The notes under the pieces were generated by a model that searched no databases, was not told where the DNA came from, and saw only the letters and a list, made by a program, of their open reading frames with translations. Shown piece by piece: positions 23,363 through 34,523 of a stretch of 64,000 nucleotides of DNA (within the stretch, counting starts at the first letter, position 1; every line of letters begins with the position of its first letter). This DNA is from Zygnema cylindricum (lineage: Eukaryota > Streptophyta > Zygnematophyceae > Zygnematales > Zygnemataceae): contig JBBHKE010003580.1 in NCBI GenBank assembly GCA_037447655.1, positions 1 through 64,000 on the forward strand, in the 5' to 3' direction. Both the position numbers and the translations under genes were made by a program.

Positions 23363-24139
23363 TAGTGTTGGGTATCGAGGACCTTTTGCCGATATTCGAT
23401 ATATATCGAATTCTAGGTACACGATAATTGATGTATTGCTTCGATATACCGGTTATCGAAATATCGCAACGTATCGCCAATATATCGCCGATGTATCGTG
23501 ACATCGATATATCGAGGCTATTTAAAAAAAATAAAATTGAAAATTTTTACAGGTGTCCAAAATCTCGTTCCTTTGGACAGGGTGACCATAAAATCTTTGC
23601 CGAAAAGAAATACGATTTTTTCCTGAAAGTTAGCAAAGTGAAAGGAGATCTCTGAGGTACATTGACACGGTACACTTGCAAAGTACACGTACGTAATACA
23701 CAAAAACGGAGGTCGGTTTACAAATCTTTGACGATGTTGGAGATTTGATCGTCAAAGTAGGTGGGCCTCTGTAATACATAAATTTTGCTCTCCGTACTAT
23801 TAGAGAGATCTCTTGATGTAACCATACCCTAAATAAGTAATTATATGAATTACAGAATTAGTACTTTTATGTCGGTTACATTTTGCGGCGTCTACCTTTA
23901 TGTCACGGAACGAAAATCACGTTGTACGTGGCGTATCAGACAATTTGTTTTTTTAGCTAAAATAACATATTACATAAAAATATAAAATATTAAATTTAAA
24001 AAATATTATACATCGCGATATATATCGCGATGGTTTATGTTGGTCCCGTTACGATATATCGAAGATTCTGCTTGATCGATATTAAATATATAGAATATTA
24101 AAGTCATCGCGATATGAGTTTACCCGGTACCCAAGACTA
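23363..24139. mobile_element. TATCG-rich non-autonomous DNA transposon-like element
   Basis: The left end TAGTGTTGGGTATCGAGG and the right end (reverse complement TAGTCTTGGGTACCGGG) form an imperfect terminal inverted repeat. Subterminal regions at both ends are packed with TATCG/CGATA motifs (23,390-23,520 and 24,010-24,115), as is typical of hAT-type elements, whose transposase binds subterminal repeats. There is no transposase ORF. I could not identify a target-site duplication, partly because another MITE starts at the right edge. Confidence 0.6.
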
Positions 24140-24341
24140 CACCTTGAATCTTTATTAACGTATATAAATTATTAGTGTTAAGAAAAATTTAGCGTCATTC
24201 ATTCTAATTTAGTGTTAGGAGACGTGGCAGATTATGGTCCACGTCCTTAAATAGTGTATTTTATTATATTTAAGGTATCAATGTCAAAATTTTGGGGTGC
24301 CGATATAGCGTACACAATGCTAATAACGATTCGCGGTGTAC
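24136..24341. mobile_element. MITE, about 205 bp, ACTACACC-family ends
   Basis: The left end ACTACACCTTGAATC and the right end CGATTCGCGGTGTA are inverted repeats. The interior contains ATTAGTGTTAAG and TTTAGTGTTAGG. It abuts or overlaps the preceding transposon end, suggesting a nested or adjacent insertion. Confidence 0.65.
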
Positions 24342-24399
24342 CACCGAAACAAAGCAGTCAAAGTATTTGTGTTGTATTTTAAAAATATATTTATACCAA

Positions 24400-24950
24400 T
24401 GTTTGTAATGTTGGTCAGCCTTTGAGCTAATAATGATGTTCAACAACTATCTTGGTCTTTAGACTAAGTTGGTTGATCGAAAAAACAAAAAAAAATATTC
24501 AAAGTAACAATGTAATCTAACAAACAAATATTATGAATGAAAACAAGTGTTTGTAGTGTTGGTCAGCCTCGGAGTTGATAATGATATTTATGCAACCTTC
24601 TAAGTCTTAGGACTAAGTTGGTTCATCACAAAAAAAGAAAAAAAAACATTGTAATCAAAGTCATCAATCTACTATAATAAACAACAAAAAATAATATATT
24701 ATAAGTGATTGTAATGTTAGTCACCCTTTGAGCTGATAATGTTGTTGATAATGTTGTTTATGCAACCATCTGGGTCTTCGACTAAGGTGCTTGATCGAAA
24801 ACAAAAAAAATACTTAAAGTAATCAACATATTCTAACTATCAAAAAATATAAAAGAAAATACGTGCTTGTAGTGTTAGTCAGCCATCGAGCTGATAATGA
24901 TGTTGTTCCAACCTTCCGGGTCTTTGAACTAAGTTGGTTGCATCCTAGTT
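24400..24950. repeat. Tandem array, four copies of about 147-158 bp
   Basis: Units start near 24,400, 24,547, 24,705 and 24,863 with GTTTGTA(A/G)TGTTGGTCAGCC or close variants. Each carries GAGCTGATAATGATGTT and CTAAGTTGGTTGATC followed by an A-rich run. Divergence between units is greater than in the array of 172-bp units at 19.9 kb. Confidence 0.85.
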
Positions 24951-26909
24951 AAGTCTAATGCTTTTTCTTTTTTTCTTATTGTTTTCTTTGTTATGTTTAC
25001 ATTTGTTTATTTCGTTTTTGTAATGTGATCAAAGTTGCATTATGGTTATTGATTTTGTTTGTCTTTTTGTTTGTTTTCTTCTTTTGTAATATTATGTGAT
25101 GATAAAAAAATATAAAAAATATACATGCAACGCCTTAATATAAAATAAAAAAAAACCATAAGCATTTTGTTTAAACGAATAATGGTTGAATAATGCTAAT
25201 GGCTTAATGTGTATTCTAGATTTACATAAAAATATTTAATATTACATGATGTATTCAGTTTATTCATTCATATCGTTCATTAGATTGAGATCGAACGCCC
25301 AAATTAATGTGAAACTTTTACCCTTAATCAAACCCCCTACATGAACCAAACGCGAATTAAACCATCCACTTGACTTCGTCATCTTCTTCTACATACATGA
25401 CCCTTTCCGCCATAGATTTTGATAGCAAATAATTAATAAATCCGTAACATACGAGTATTTAGCGTAAATTTTTTTCTTTTTCATAAAATATATTTATTAG
25501 ATGTTAATATCTGTCGCATGATATGATTTAGTCTGTCATTTCATTTCTTCGAGTCGTTTCAGTGGAAGATTGCGCCCCCACATGGTTTTTATTTATCATA
25601 CATTTATTTTGTTTCAATTGACATAAATTGTATACAATGATTTATTTCTGACAACGGATTAAAATTTAACAGTCGCGACGTTTAATAGTGTCGGTCGTAA
25701 AGCAAAAAACATCAGCACTGATAGAGTAATAACGATTCACGGTGTAATGCACAGTAATTAATATTTAATAACTGCCCAAATTTGTAGCATCGATACTATT
25801 TAAACCGTACCTACATTAACGTAAAGGAAAAAATAGAGATACTAATCCTATTTTAGGTTTGAGGTTCAAAATTTACGGGTACAGAATTAATAATATAAAC
25901 ACTAAAAACGATTCGTGATGTACTTACACAAAAATAAGTACGGACACGCTAGAAATAGTCGGTTTGGTTCGCCTGTTGACGGTCACGTCCATGCTGAAAA
26001 AATCAGGACGGCGCGATGCACGGCGGCCGACCATATTGAAAATCTGTACTTTTTGGCTTTCACCAATTGGCAGATTCTCTACGAGCGACAGTGGTACTGT
26101 ACCGTACAGTACCGCGAATCGTTACCATTACAACCACGCGGAACAACAAATAGGATTGTACCATGTGTCTCTTTTCATTACATCAAAATTGGAACATGAC
26201 AAAGCCAATCAAAACTCAAATCACTCAACGGCTCACGATCTTACACAAAAACAATCGACGGTCAATTATCGTTGTCACCAGAGACGAATGCGACTACAAT
26301 GCTTTGTCCTTTTAGAAAAAGGGCAAAGCAAAAATGAAGGCATAAAGAATGACAGGTGTCACCTACCTATAGAACCCGCAGTGACAGGAGAAAAGGACAG
26401 AAAGGTACAACAGAGAGGGTACGTTTTAGCGGATAGGAAAGTCAATCTAACACTGACGATAATTTTACACTCGCCCATCTGTCAAGATGTTGTCCACTTC
26501 TTTCATCATTCTTCCGTGACGTGTCAATCAATATCTTTTCAAACTTCTTCCATCTTTTTTTTTTTTTGCGAATTTTCAATATCTTTTCGAACTTTTTCCT
26601 TCAATCGGATTCCCGCCTTTGAAATAAAACCTCCCTTTGTCTGACTCCAAAACGACTGAAAGTAAATTACTAAATTGTTTCTTTCTCGGGAATTTTTTAG
26701 GGTTTATTTGGTCTTTACGGGTTTTTAGGGTTCTAAAGGGTTTTTAGAGTTCCAACGGGTTTTCAAGGGATTTTAGGGTTTTAGAGGGTTTTAGGGTTTT
26801 TAAAGGATTTTGGGGTTTTTTTAGGATTTTTTGAATTTTGTAGGGTAAAAACTAATTAGAAAACCGTCGCAAGATTTTGTCCGAGACCTTTGTCATAAGG
26901 GTTTTGCGA
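24951..26909. other. Intergenic: MITE ends, GTAC palindrome, telomere-like patch
   Basis: MITE-type ends (GATTCACGGTGTA, GATTCGTGATGTAC) occur at about 25,735 and 25,915. A GTACTGTACCGTACAGTACC string lies at about 26,095. The frame open from 25,964 to 26,644 has no motif I recognise, and I do not call it a gene. Telomere-like repeats follow at 26,690-26,830. Confidence 0.5.
26690..26835. repeat. Degenerate telomere-like repeats
   Basis: Many imperfect TTTTAGGG / TTTTTAGGG / TTTAGGG-like units occur in tandem, with variants such as GGGTTTTCAAGGGA. The type matches plant or algal telomere repeats, but the array is short, irregular and interstitial. Confidence 0.6.
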
Positions 26910-27854
26910 TTATCCCATATTGGTTTTCGAATCTTTTCTCCGTACAGTATTCACATTGTCACTAGCTTTGTGTACGACTTTGTCGTCTTCTGACAGAGTC
27001 TTATTACCCACTTCCGTACTGCTTTCTATTCGATAATGAAGGGGATAAATCGGTTCCTCGTAATTTCTTTCGCCAAAATTTTGAAATATTTCGGAACCTT
27101 GTTCGGCACGTGTGACAGCTGATACTTTGTCTTCTTGTGGAACAAAAGACAAACATGTACCTGCACACAGGGACAACGTAACCAGAGAAAATTAGTGAAT
27201 GGAGTTTAGAATTTCTTCTTAAGGTTGTCTTCAAACACTTAAAGAGTGAAAAGTCAACGTCTTTTTTTTTTCTTTCGACTTTTAATCAAAAGGGATTTTA
27301 CAAAGAGATGAGAAAAACCATGTACAATAGGTAAAAAAAACATCACTATAAAAAGAAATAAAAAAAAATGGCCAAGCCTCCTTGTTGAATTGAAAAAAGA
27401 AAAAATCCCCACATCACTCTATTTTCAGTAACAAACCTCGCTGAAACCTTTGCTATGGTTTTTAATAATGTGAATTTAAAATTTCACTGGACAAACACCT
27501 AGAGATTTGACCTTAAAAAAAGCCGAAAAACAATTACCATTAGAACTTTGTGCTCCTGAAGAACATCCATTGTGTGACAATGTCACATCAACATCAAAGC
27601 TAAAGATTTCTTCATTTCTCTGCATTTCTATGTAAAACGGTTCCGTCAACGATTCCATAACCCGTTTTGTAAACGCTTCCATAAACAGTTCCGTAAACGA
27701 ATCTGTATCGGAACTCGCACGGAAAACCATCAACGAATCTTTTTGTGACCGATTGAGTTCGGAAATTTGGGCTTTGTGTTTTTCTTGTAAAGCCATGCAT
27801 TCCACTACTGCCAAATCATGGGCCAATAAGGGGATTTTAAGCAGTTGGGGATTT
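26910..27854 (-). CDS. Unrecognised protein, 3' two exons
   Basis: Two exons join in phase: 27854-27538 (after TTTTTTTCAG; donor AATG|GTAATT) and 27160-26910 (after GTGTGCAG; ends TAG). Together they encode 188 residues starting NPQLLKIPLLAHDLAVVECM, then a charged, probably helical stretch (EKHKAQISELNRSQKDS) and a hydrophilic acidic C-terminus. I recognise no family. A possible first exon is MKEFIAKSAPSFN at 28780-28742, which is followed by a good donor (GTGAGT), but its phase needs an intervening exon that I could not place. Coding status rests on matching splice phases and length. Confidence 0.45.
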
Positions 27855-29194
27855 CTGAAAAAAAGACCAAAAAGGAAGTACAAAATATATTAGAAATAAT
27901 GGACAGTGAATAACGAGCTTAACGAAAAAAAAAAAACGAAAAAATGGAATAAAATAAGAGTACAAATAATGAACTGTGAATAAAGAGGTTAATACTAGAG
28001 TTGGGAGCTTTGAACTACCCAAATCTCTTTCTACACCAAAATTTCAGAATTTTGAGTGCAAAAACTGGTAATTTTTGTTTAAATTCTCACTACAAAATAA
28101 CCCAGAAAATGAACATTGTGACCAATACAGAAAAAACAAGTTAAAAGAAAATTCTGAATCTCGGTAGCAATGAAATGTAAGAACACAGCATTGAAAAATA
28201 AAAAAATGAAAGGTATTAAGACACTTAGGGAGATGAAAGTTTTAAGTTTTCCAGCGTTTTACGATTCAAACTGGATCCAAATGGTGAAAACAAAATTATA
28301 ATGGATGTAACAAAACCAAAGAAAGAAAAGTCAGAGTTGTGACGAGCTTGCAAACATCGTCAATTTCAGCCCACAACTTGAAATTTACACCAATTCTGGC
28401 TGAAGAAATTAGGGTTGCACTTGTAAAAGAAAGAAAAGTGAAGAGACGGCCACAGGAGCTCAAGTAGAATAGAAAATTGGGATGAGGGGAGAAGGGCCAG
28501 AATGAAAGGAAGAGAGAAAGTGGGAATAGAAGAAAGGAAGAAGTGAAATGAAAAATAGGAAATGGGTTATAGACAGATGAGGACGTTGGAGGAGGGAAAA
28601 GTAAAGTGGATGAAACGATTCATTTGTTAACTTAAGCTTAGTGTTATTTTTCGACATTTGGGTTGTTAAATAGTTTTTTATTTTTTGTATTTTATTTTTG
28701 TTAATGCATACAAATGTGGTCCATCTTTGTGATGGACTCACATTGAAACTAGGTGCACTTTTTGCTATGAACTCTTTCATGCTTTTGTTCTCCTAAATTA
28801 ATGTTTTATTATATTGAATTTAAGTATTGTCATGATTATGATATGAGGAAGTTACACATTCAATGAAAATCCAGTGGTTTATTTTGCATCACATTCTTCA
28901 CAATTTCATTCGCGGTTGAAGAATCACACTGAAAATCTGAGAACTGTAACCAACATGTCTAACCTACATTTAAAAATATAGATAATTCTATTAATAAACC
29001 ACTATATTTTTTCTCCAAACCCGGAAAATTCATAGGATTTCCAACTTCCCACATACACTAGCCAAAAGTACTTTTCCGATGGTTTAGTTTTATTTTCTTC
29101 AATTCACTGTGATAATGTGTGCTCAAGAAAGTAACATTGACCTTTTTCAGATTGGTAGGTGTGAGATGCTAAAGATGTCCATTGCAAGTTATAG
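27855..29194. other. Presumed introns and 5' part of the unknown gene, then intergenic
   Basis: The region holds a possible first exon (28780-28742, minus) with a GTGAGT donor, a polypurine stretch at 28,430-28,620, and AT-rich sequence up to the phosphatase gene. I found no exon here for the missing N-terminus of the phosphatase. Confidence 0.4.
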
Positions 29195-32100
29195 ATGGGT
29201 GTTGTTGCAGAACAATTAAATGTCAATTTTGTGATTTCGACTGGAGATAACTTCTACGAGAGTGGCCTCAGTAGCCTCGACGATCCTACATTTGAGCGAT
29301 CTTTCACCAGTATATATACGGCTCGAAGCCTCCAGACATTGTGGTATGCTGGTGAGTACATTTTTCATTATGTATTTTTCACTATGTCACTCTGTAAATC
29401 TTTGAACGTGTCAGTTTGTAAATCTTAGTTCAATTGAAGGACTTTTTTGTGTAACCAAAGAACATTTGATACTCTTTTTCCCGATTAAAGTACAGAAGAC
29501 AGGGAAGTATGGCTGCAACACGAAGCTTAGCAAGTGGAATGTGTTTCCAATTGTTGTTGACTTGCAATTTTATTCTCCGTATTTTACTTTTTGGGTGATA
29601 TGCTGGATAAGCGAATCAGTAAAATAGGATTTGCAACTTGTCCCTAGAGGAAAGTTAAAAAATTGTTTGAGACTTGCATAGCAGGTGATTATTAGTACTT
29701 AGTCACATTGTTATTGACTTGAGGTCTGACGACACTGTCCATACAAACATTCACCATCGTTTATCCATCCATATCCATACCTCTATGCATCTGTACATTC
29801 ATACCTCCATACTTCTGTACATCCAGTCTCCGTACATCCATACACCATGTCAATTCAAGCGAACATGCATCCATACTTCATTCATCTATCATCCACACAT
29901 CCACACATCCATACATTCATACATCCATATTATGCATCCATACATGGACTTTACATTCATATACGAACAATACAGTCATACATAGATTATACATTCATGC
30001 ATGAACTGTACGTTCATGTACGGACTATACATTATGTGTTCATATATGGAGTGTACATTCATATACAGACAATACAGTTATACATAGACTATACATTCAT
30101 GCATGGACTATGCATCGATACATGGACTATACATTCATACATGAACTGTATGTTCACGAACGGACGATACATTATATGTTCATACATCGACTGTACATTC
30201 ATACATGAACTACAGATTCGTGAATGGACTATACATTAAAACATGGACCATGTGCAGTTCTTGGGAATCACGACTACGTTCAGATCGCAGCCCTCCAAAC
30301 CAATCCTGCTTTGAAACTTCGTGACCCACGATGGCACTGTGAGAGAAACTACTCCTTCCGCCGAAGTGTTTGCCCCATTCCTGGAGGTGAATTTTCTCTC
30401 CCTAGTGGCATCTTAGATTTGGTATAAGTCTATAATATTATCGTGTATCACACTGGCTATAAACTAAGTATACTCTTATGGTTATTTGGAAATTTAAGTG
30501 GATCTAACATCACGGGAGTCACACATCTTACATGCCGCACGTCTTTTAGTGTGGATTAGTATTTTTGGCATTTTGTATCCATGCTTAGAATATCCACTCT
30601 GGCGATGAAAATCAGAGCACAAGGACTAAGTCAATAGTGCCCCCCTTTTACAAATGGAGGTTATATCCATTAAAGTTCCTCGCCTCACAAGTCAATGTCA
30701 GTCGATGTGGTAAGTTTTTTGTTGATACTATGATGTTGTTAATCTCTCTTCTTGACAATAATAATACTAATAAGAATTATGCCAATAATACTACTGATAA
30801 TGATAATAACAATACTTATTTGTAACACTATGAATAAGAATATGCTAACAATGGTAGCATACTATCAATAGTAATAACAATACTAACAATAATAATATTA
30901 GTACTAATAGGAGAATTAATTACAATGATGATATTAATACTTGTATTAAACGGAATGCAGATGATTGCAATGCAACCGCGGAGTTTTTTTTCATCGACAC
31001 AAATGTGTTTGTGAATGCCCATTGGGGGGTGCTCAACTTCACAGGACTTGACACCCAGGAAAAAGAAGTTGAGGCAATTCTCAAGGTTTGTTAGTCCTCA
31101 AAGTTTTTGTTAATTTTTTTAGCTGTTACATATTCACAAAAAATGTTATATTCTGGTGGTTTTGACTACATAGATTCAACTGGAAAATTGTGTGTTCCAT
31201 GTTTTAGTAATTCTAGCCGAGTGTGAACCTGGCGTGGGTTAGAGAGACGTGGAGGTAAAATATATTGGAAGTTATTTTAACCTTCCTATTTAAATAAAGT
31301 TATTTGTTTTCTTTTTCCTTGTTGTTGTGAATATTTTTTTCCACTTTGGAAAACTTATGTTGGTAAGCTTTTGTCTTTCTAACTTTTTAAAGTTTTTTTT
31401 GACAGAATCTACGTTCGTCTCTTTCCTCCTCCAATGCCACCTGGAAGCTTGTGATTGGTCATCACCCAATCCGTAGTGTGGGCGTCCATGGGGACACAGT
31501 GGAGCTTGTTCAATCCCTCCTACCCCTTTTAGAAGTACGTTTATTTGTTAGTATCCATTCTAAGTTTTTTGGTTGGTATCCATACTAAGTTTTCTAGTTA
31601 GTATCCATTCTTTGAAAGTTTCTTTCTTTGTTGGTATTCGTTCTTTGAAACTTTCTTTGTCGATATCCATTCTTTGGCGTTTGACTAGGATCTATTCTTC
31701 AAAAATTTATTTCTTCGTTAGTTTCCATTCCTTTGTTTTGGGAAATTTCCTGTTTTTACAACTGGTTTTTATCTGTTATGAGCCATTTTAGACCACTCTT
31801 TTTTTTTTTACATTGGTGCTTGAACAGATTGGGTGTGACTTTTGATGCAAATTTTGGAGATTTTTAAGCTGTTTTTATTTCTTACATTTTTTGCTTTTTA
31901 TTTATTTACTTTGTTTTCGTGTTTGGTGGTTTTTTTTTTGGAAATTTAGGAGCAAGAAGTCGATCTCTATGTCAACGGTCACGATCATGCTTTGGAGTTT
32001 ATTAAACGCCCCGACAGGTGGGAATTTCTTGTTTCCTTCTCCCTTTTTCTTTTTACCTTTTTCCATTTTCCTTGTTCCTTTTTCCTTGTTCCTTGTTCCT

Positions 32101-32952
32101 TATTCCTTGCTCCTTTTTCCTTTTCCCCTTTTCCTTATTCCTTTTCCTCTTTCCTTTTTTTTTTTTCCTTTTTCATTTTTCCATTTTCTTTGTTCCTTAT
32201 TCCTTATTCCTTGTTCCTTGTTTCTTATTTGTAGAGTTTTTTAGAGTTTTTTAGAGTTTTCTAGAATTTTAGTAAGTGCCGATTAAATGGGGGTTGAAAA
32301 AAAATCTGATGAGAAAGCAAGAGATTTTCAACGTTTCGGATATTTCTGTTTCACCTCTTTTATTGTGTCTTTCTACGATCTTTCAGTTATCTGTTTACAT
32401 TCTCTTTTTTGTTATTTAGATACGTTGTTCTCTCTCTCCGCTTCAATTGCCTGGAGTCTTGTATTGAAATTAAAGTGGTTTGTCTTTTGCTTCACACCTA
32501 AACGTGTTTACAAGTTTATTTGTTTTAAAAATAAAGCTCCTATTTAAATCCCGAGGCCTTTCATTGTCTTTTTTCTTTTTGGCCGATGTTTTCACTTTCT
32601 TTTTTTGAGGTTCTTTTCCTTTAATGACCTCTAAACATGTTACTCCTCTAACCATGTTACTAAATTTTGTTTTTTCGGGGCAAAACAAACAACGAAACCA
32701 TGTTTTCGATTTCTTTTTTTGTTTTTTCACTCTTCTTCTTTTTGCAGTTCCATTCCTTTAATTACAAGCGGTGCCGGTTCACAATGTTATCGGGTCCAAA
32801 GGGAGAGAAATCCAAATGATGGCCTTTTGTTTGACTATAACGGACAAGGTTTTGTATCAATGGGTATTTCTCCGACATTTTTGCATATGGACTTTCATGA
32901 CCTCAAAGGCTCGATTCTCTACTCCTACCATTTGTCGAAAGGAGTAAAATAA
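29195..32952 (+). CDS. Purple acid phosphatase (tartrate-resistant type), 5' incomplete
   Basis: This encodes a small metallophosphoesterase of the purple acid phosphatase family, normally secreted or vacuolar, hydrolysing phosphomonoesters at a dinuclear Fe/metal centre. Exons: 29195-29351, 30258-30386, 30961-31085, 31406-31534, 31950-32017, 32748-32952; phases agree and give 270 residues. Motifs in order: STGDNFYESGL (GDxxY), LGNHDY (GNH), EFFFIDTNVF, LVIGHHP (VxxH), VNGHDHALE (GHxH), and the C-terminal SYHLSKGVK. The first metal-binding motif (GDxG, usually VVGDWGR) and the signal peptide are not visible. The first exon found begins exactly where plant genes splice (..Q|MGVVAEQL), so upstream exons are missing, cryptic or lost. 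Introns 1, 4 and 5 contain simple repeats. Confidence 0.85.
29730..30245. repeat. CATACAT-type minisatellite in phosphatase intron 1
   Basis: About 500 bp of imperfect repeats (CATCCATAC, then CATACATGGACTATACATT units of about 20-30 bp) fill most of intron 1 and end within 15 bp of the 3' splice site at 30,257. Confidence 0.9.
32030..32235. repeat. Pyrimidine-rich CCTTTTTC/CCTTGTTC repeat in phosphatase intron 5
   Basis: Nearly uninterrupted TTCCTTTTTCC/TTCCTTGTTCC units on the plus strand begin immediately after the donor at 32,018. Confidence 0.9.
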
Positions 32953-33610
32953 TAATAGTACTATAGTTGTTGATTAGAAAGATTATCAATTATTAATATT
33001 CAGGTTTTTGTACATGCCCAAGTAACACTGATATCAAATATGTTGTTATATAGTGTTGTATAACTATTTGTTCCATTTGCCAAATATGTTTTACATACAA
33101 GAAAGTGTATTATAGTTTGATGAGAATTTTGTTTATAGTAAGATAGATACATTGATCTGTTTGGGAACTACACCGCCCATCAATATTAGTGTTTAACATT
33201 TTTCGGGCACTTAAAAGAAGTTTAACCTTTTTTGTTTAGCCATTGGAATTTTCTTTTGAAGTAAGAAATTGAAAGGTAACGACCTTAACTTTCAATGGTA
33301 ATGTCACGATTAAAAATCGCAAATGTGTTTTGTGAAATAAAGCACTTCCACTGCCCAAAAAATGCTTAATACTACTAGCGATGGGTGATTTGTCTCGTGT
33401 TTGTGGTTGGGGCAAGACGTTGTATGTGAATAAATGGTAAAAGATTTGGTATTAATATGTTTATAAAGAAAGACTGTTAAAAGAGGTGCGTGTTTTTGTT
33501 TTGAGAGAAAAACTTTTGTGTAAAAATGTTGCAAGTCAGTACACTGTCCATCATCATTAGAACAAGCCACTCTAATTTGAGTGATTTTTTTTTTAAATCC
33601 AAAATCATAC
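32953..33610. other. Intergenic region downstream of the phosphatase
   Basis: It holds the 3' flank of the phosphatase and an isolated MITE-like end (GAACTACACCGCCCATCAAT) at about 33,167. No gene is seen. Confidence 0.5.
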
Positions 33611-33816
33611 ACTACACCGTCGATCGTATTTAGGGTGTATGTTTTTTTTTGCCACTGAAAATATCTTATCTGCGTACACATTTGTCCAATTTTCAAGCTG
33701 AGAATACAACCTTTCAATCGCAGCCGTCAGATCCACAATCCGACATGTATGTACGGAGAAAAGATGTTTTAAGAGACAAAAAAAACATACACGCTAAATA
33801 CGATCGATGGTGTAGT
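33611..33816. mobile_element. MITE with long terminal inverted repeats, family 1 copy 1
   Basis: The left end ACTACACCGTCGATCGTATT and the reverse complement of the right end, ACTACACCATCGATCGTATT, match nearly perfectly, and the similarity continues through TTAG(G/C)GTGTATGTTTTTTTT (about 40 bp). The interior contains TTGTCCAATTTTCAA and CCTTTCAATCGCAGCCGTC, shared with the copies at 38,631 and 61,174. Confidence 0.85.
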
Positions 33817-33851
33817 ATTGTTAATAACATTGTTTAGAAAAGTGCCCATAC

Positions 33852-33996
33852 TGGATCTCCATTTTTCTGTCTTTTCCGGCTGCACTACGCGACAGCACCT
33901 CTTTCCCGTAACTATGTACCTCCGGATCTCCATTTTTCTGTCTTTTCCGGCTGCACTACGCGACAGCACCTCTTTCCCGTAACTATGTACCTCCGG
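33852..33996. repeat. Direct duplication of about 70 bp
   Basis: GGATCTCCATTTTTCTGTCT through GTAACTATGTACCTCC occurs twice head to tail, apparently identical, just upstream of the retroelement. It may be part of its 5' untranslated region. Confidence 0.8.
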
Positions 33997-34229
33997 ATGG
34001 GGCCTGCGGCCGCTGCCAAAAGCACGCACATGCACATTGGCGAAACCACAGGTGTGACCCCCCGTAGGTCATCCTAGCTCCCCCCACCATCCCCATGAAT
34101 CGCTTGATTCCCCATCCCCCCATATAGCGAGTTCCAAAATCCATACGCACAAACGCGCAAACACACACACACAAACACAAAAAAATAAATAATAAAAAAA
34201 AAAAAATCAAACTAACATTTCTTTACCTA

Positions 34230-34246
34230 TTCCCCCCCCTTGCCCA

Positions 34247-34277
<31 letters not shown>

Positions 34278-34382
34278 CCCCCCTATACCCCTTACACACC
34301 CAAAACTGATTCTTGAACCCTCTCCTTCCCCCTCTCCCCCCCCACCCCCTCCCCCCCTCCCCCCCCCCCCCCCCCCCCCCAT
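34230..34382. repeat. Poly-C tracts upstream of retroelement ORF
   Basis: Two long C-homopolymer-rich blocks (about 34,243-34,284 and 34,333-34,380) give artificial poly-Pro/poly-Gly frames. They precede the retroelement start codon and may belong to its 5' leader. Confidence 0.8.
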
Positions 34383-34523
34383 TTCTTTTCCGGCATCAAA
34401 CTTTATGTTATATTCTGGCCAACTACCAATTCCCCCATCCATCCCACATGGTTCCCTTTCCTCTCCCACGCTTTCTCTTCCTCTCACCCTCCCAATTCCC
34501 ATGGCTTCTTTGACTTAGTAACC

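Noticed and set aside
25964-26644. 226-codon plus-strand ORF
   Set aside because: It has no recognisable domain, no splice context, and repeat-derived flanks. I cannot support it as a gene.
29719-30239. Histidine/isoleucine-rich ORFs in the phosphatase gene
   Set aside because: They are a minisatellite within intron 1; the flanking splice sites and phase remove it.
31891-32254. Phe/Leu-rich membrane-like ORFs in three frames
   Set aside because: They are read-through of a pyrimidine-repeat intron of the phosphatase gene.
34240-34518. Long proline-rich or glycine-rich ORFs on both strands
   Set aside because: They are translations of poly-C tracts upstream of the retroelement, not proteins.
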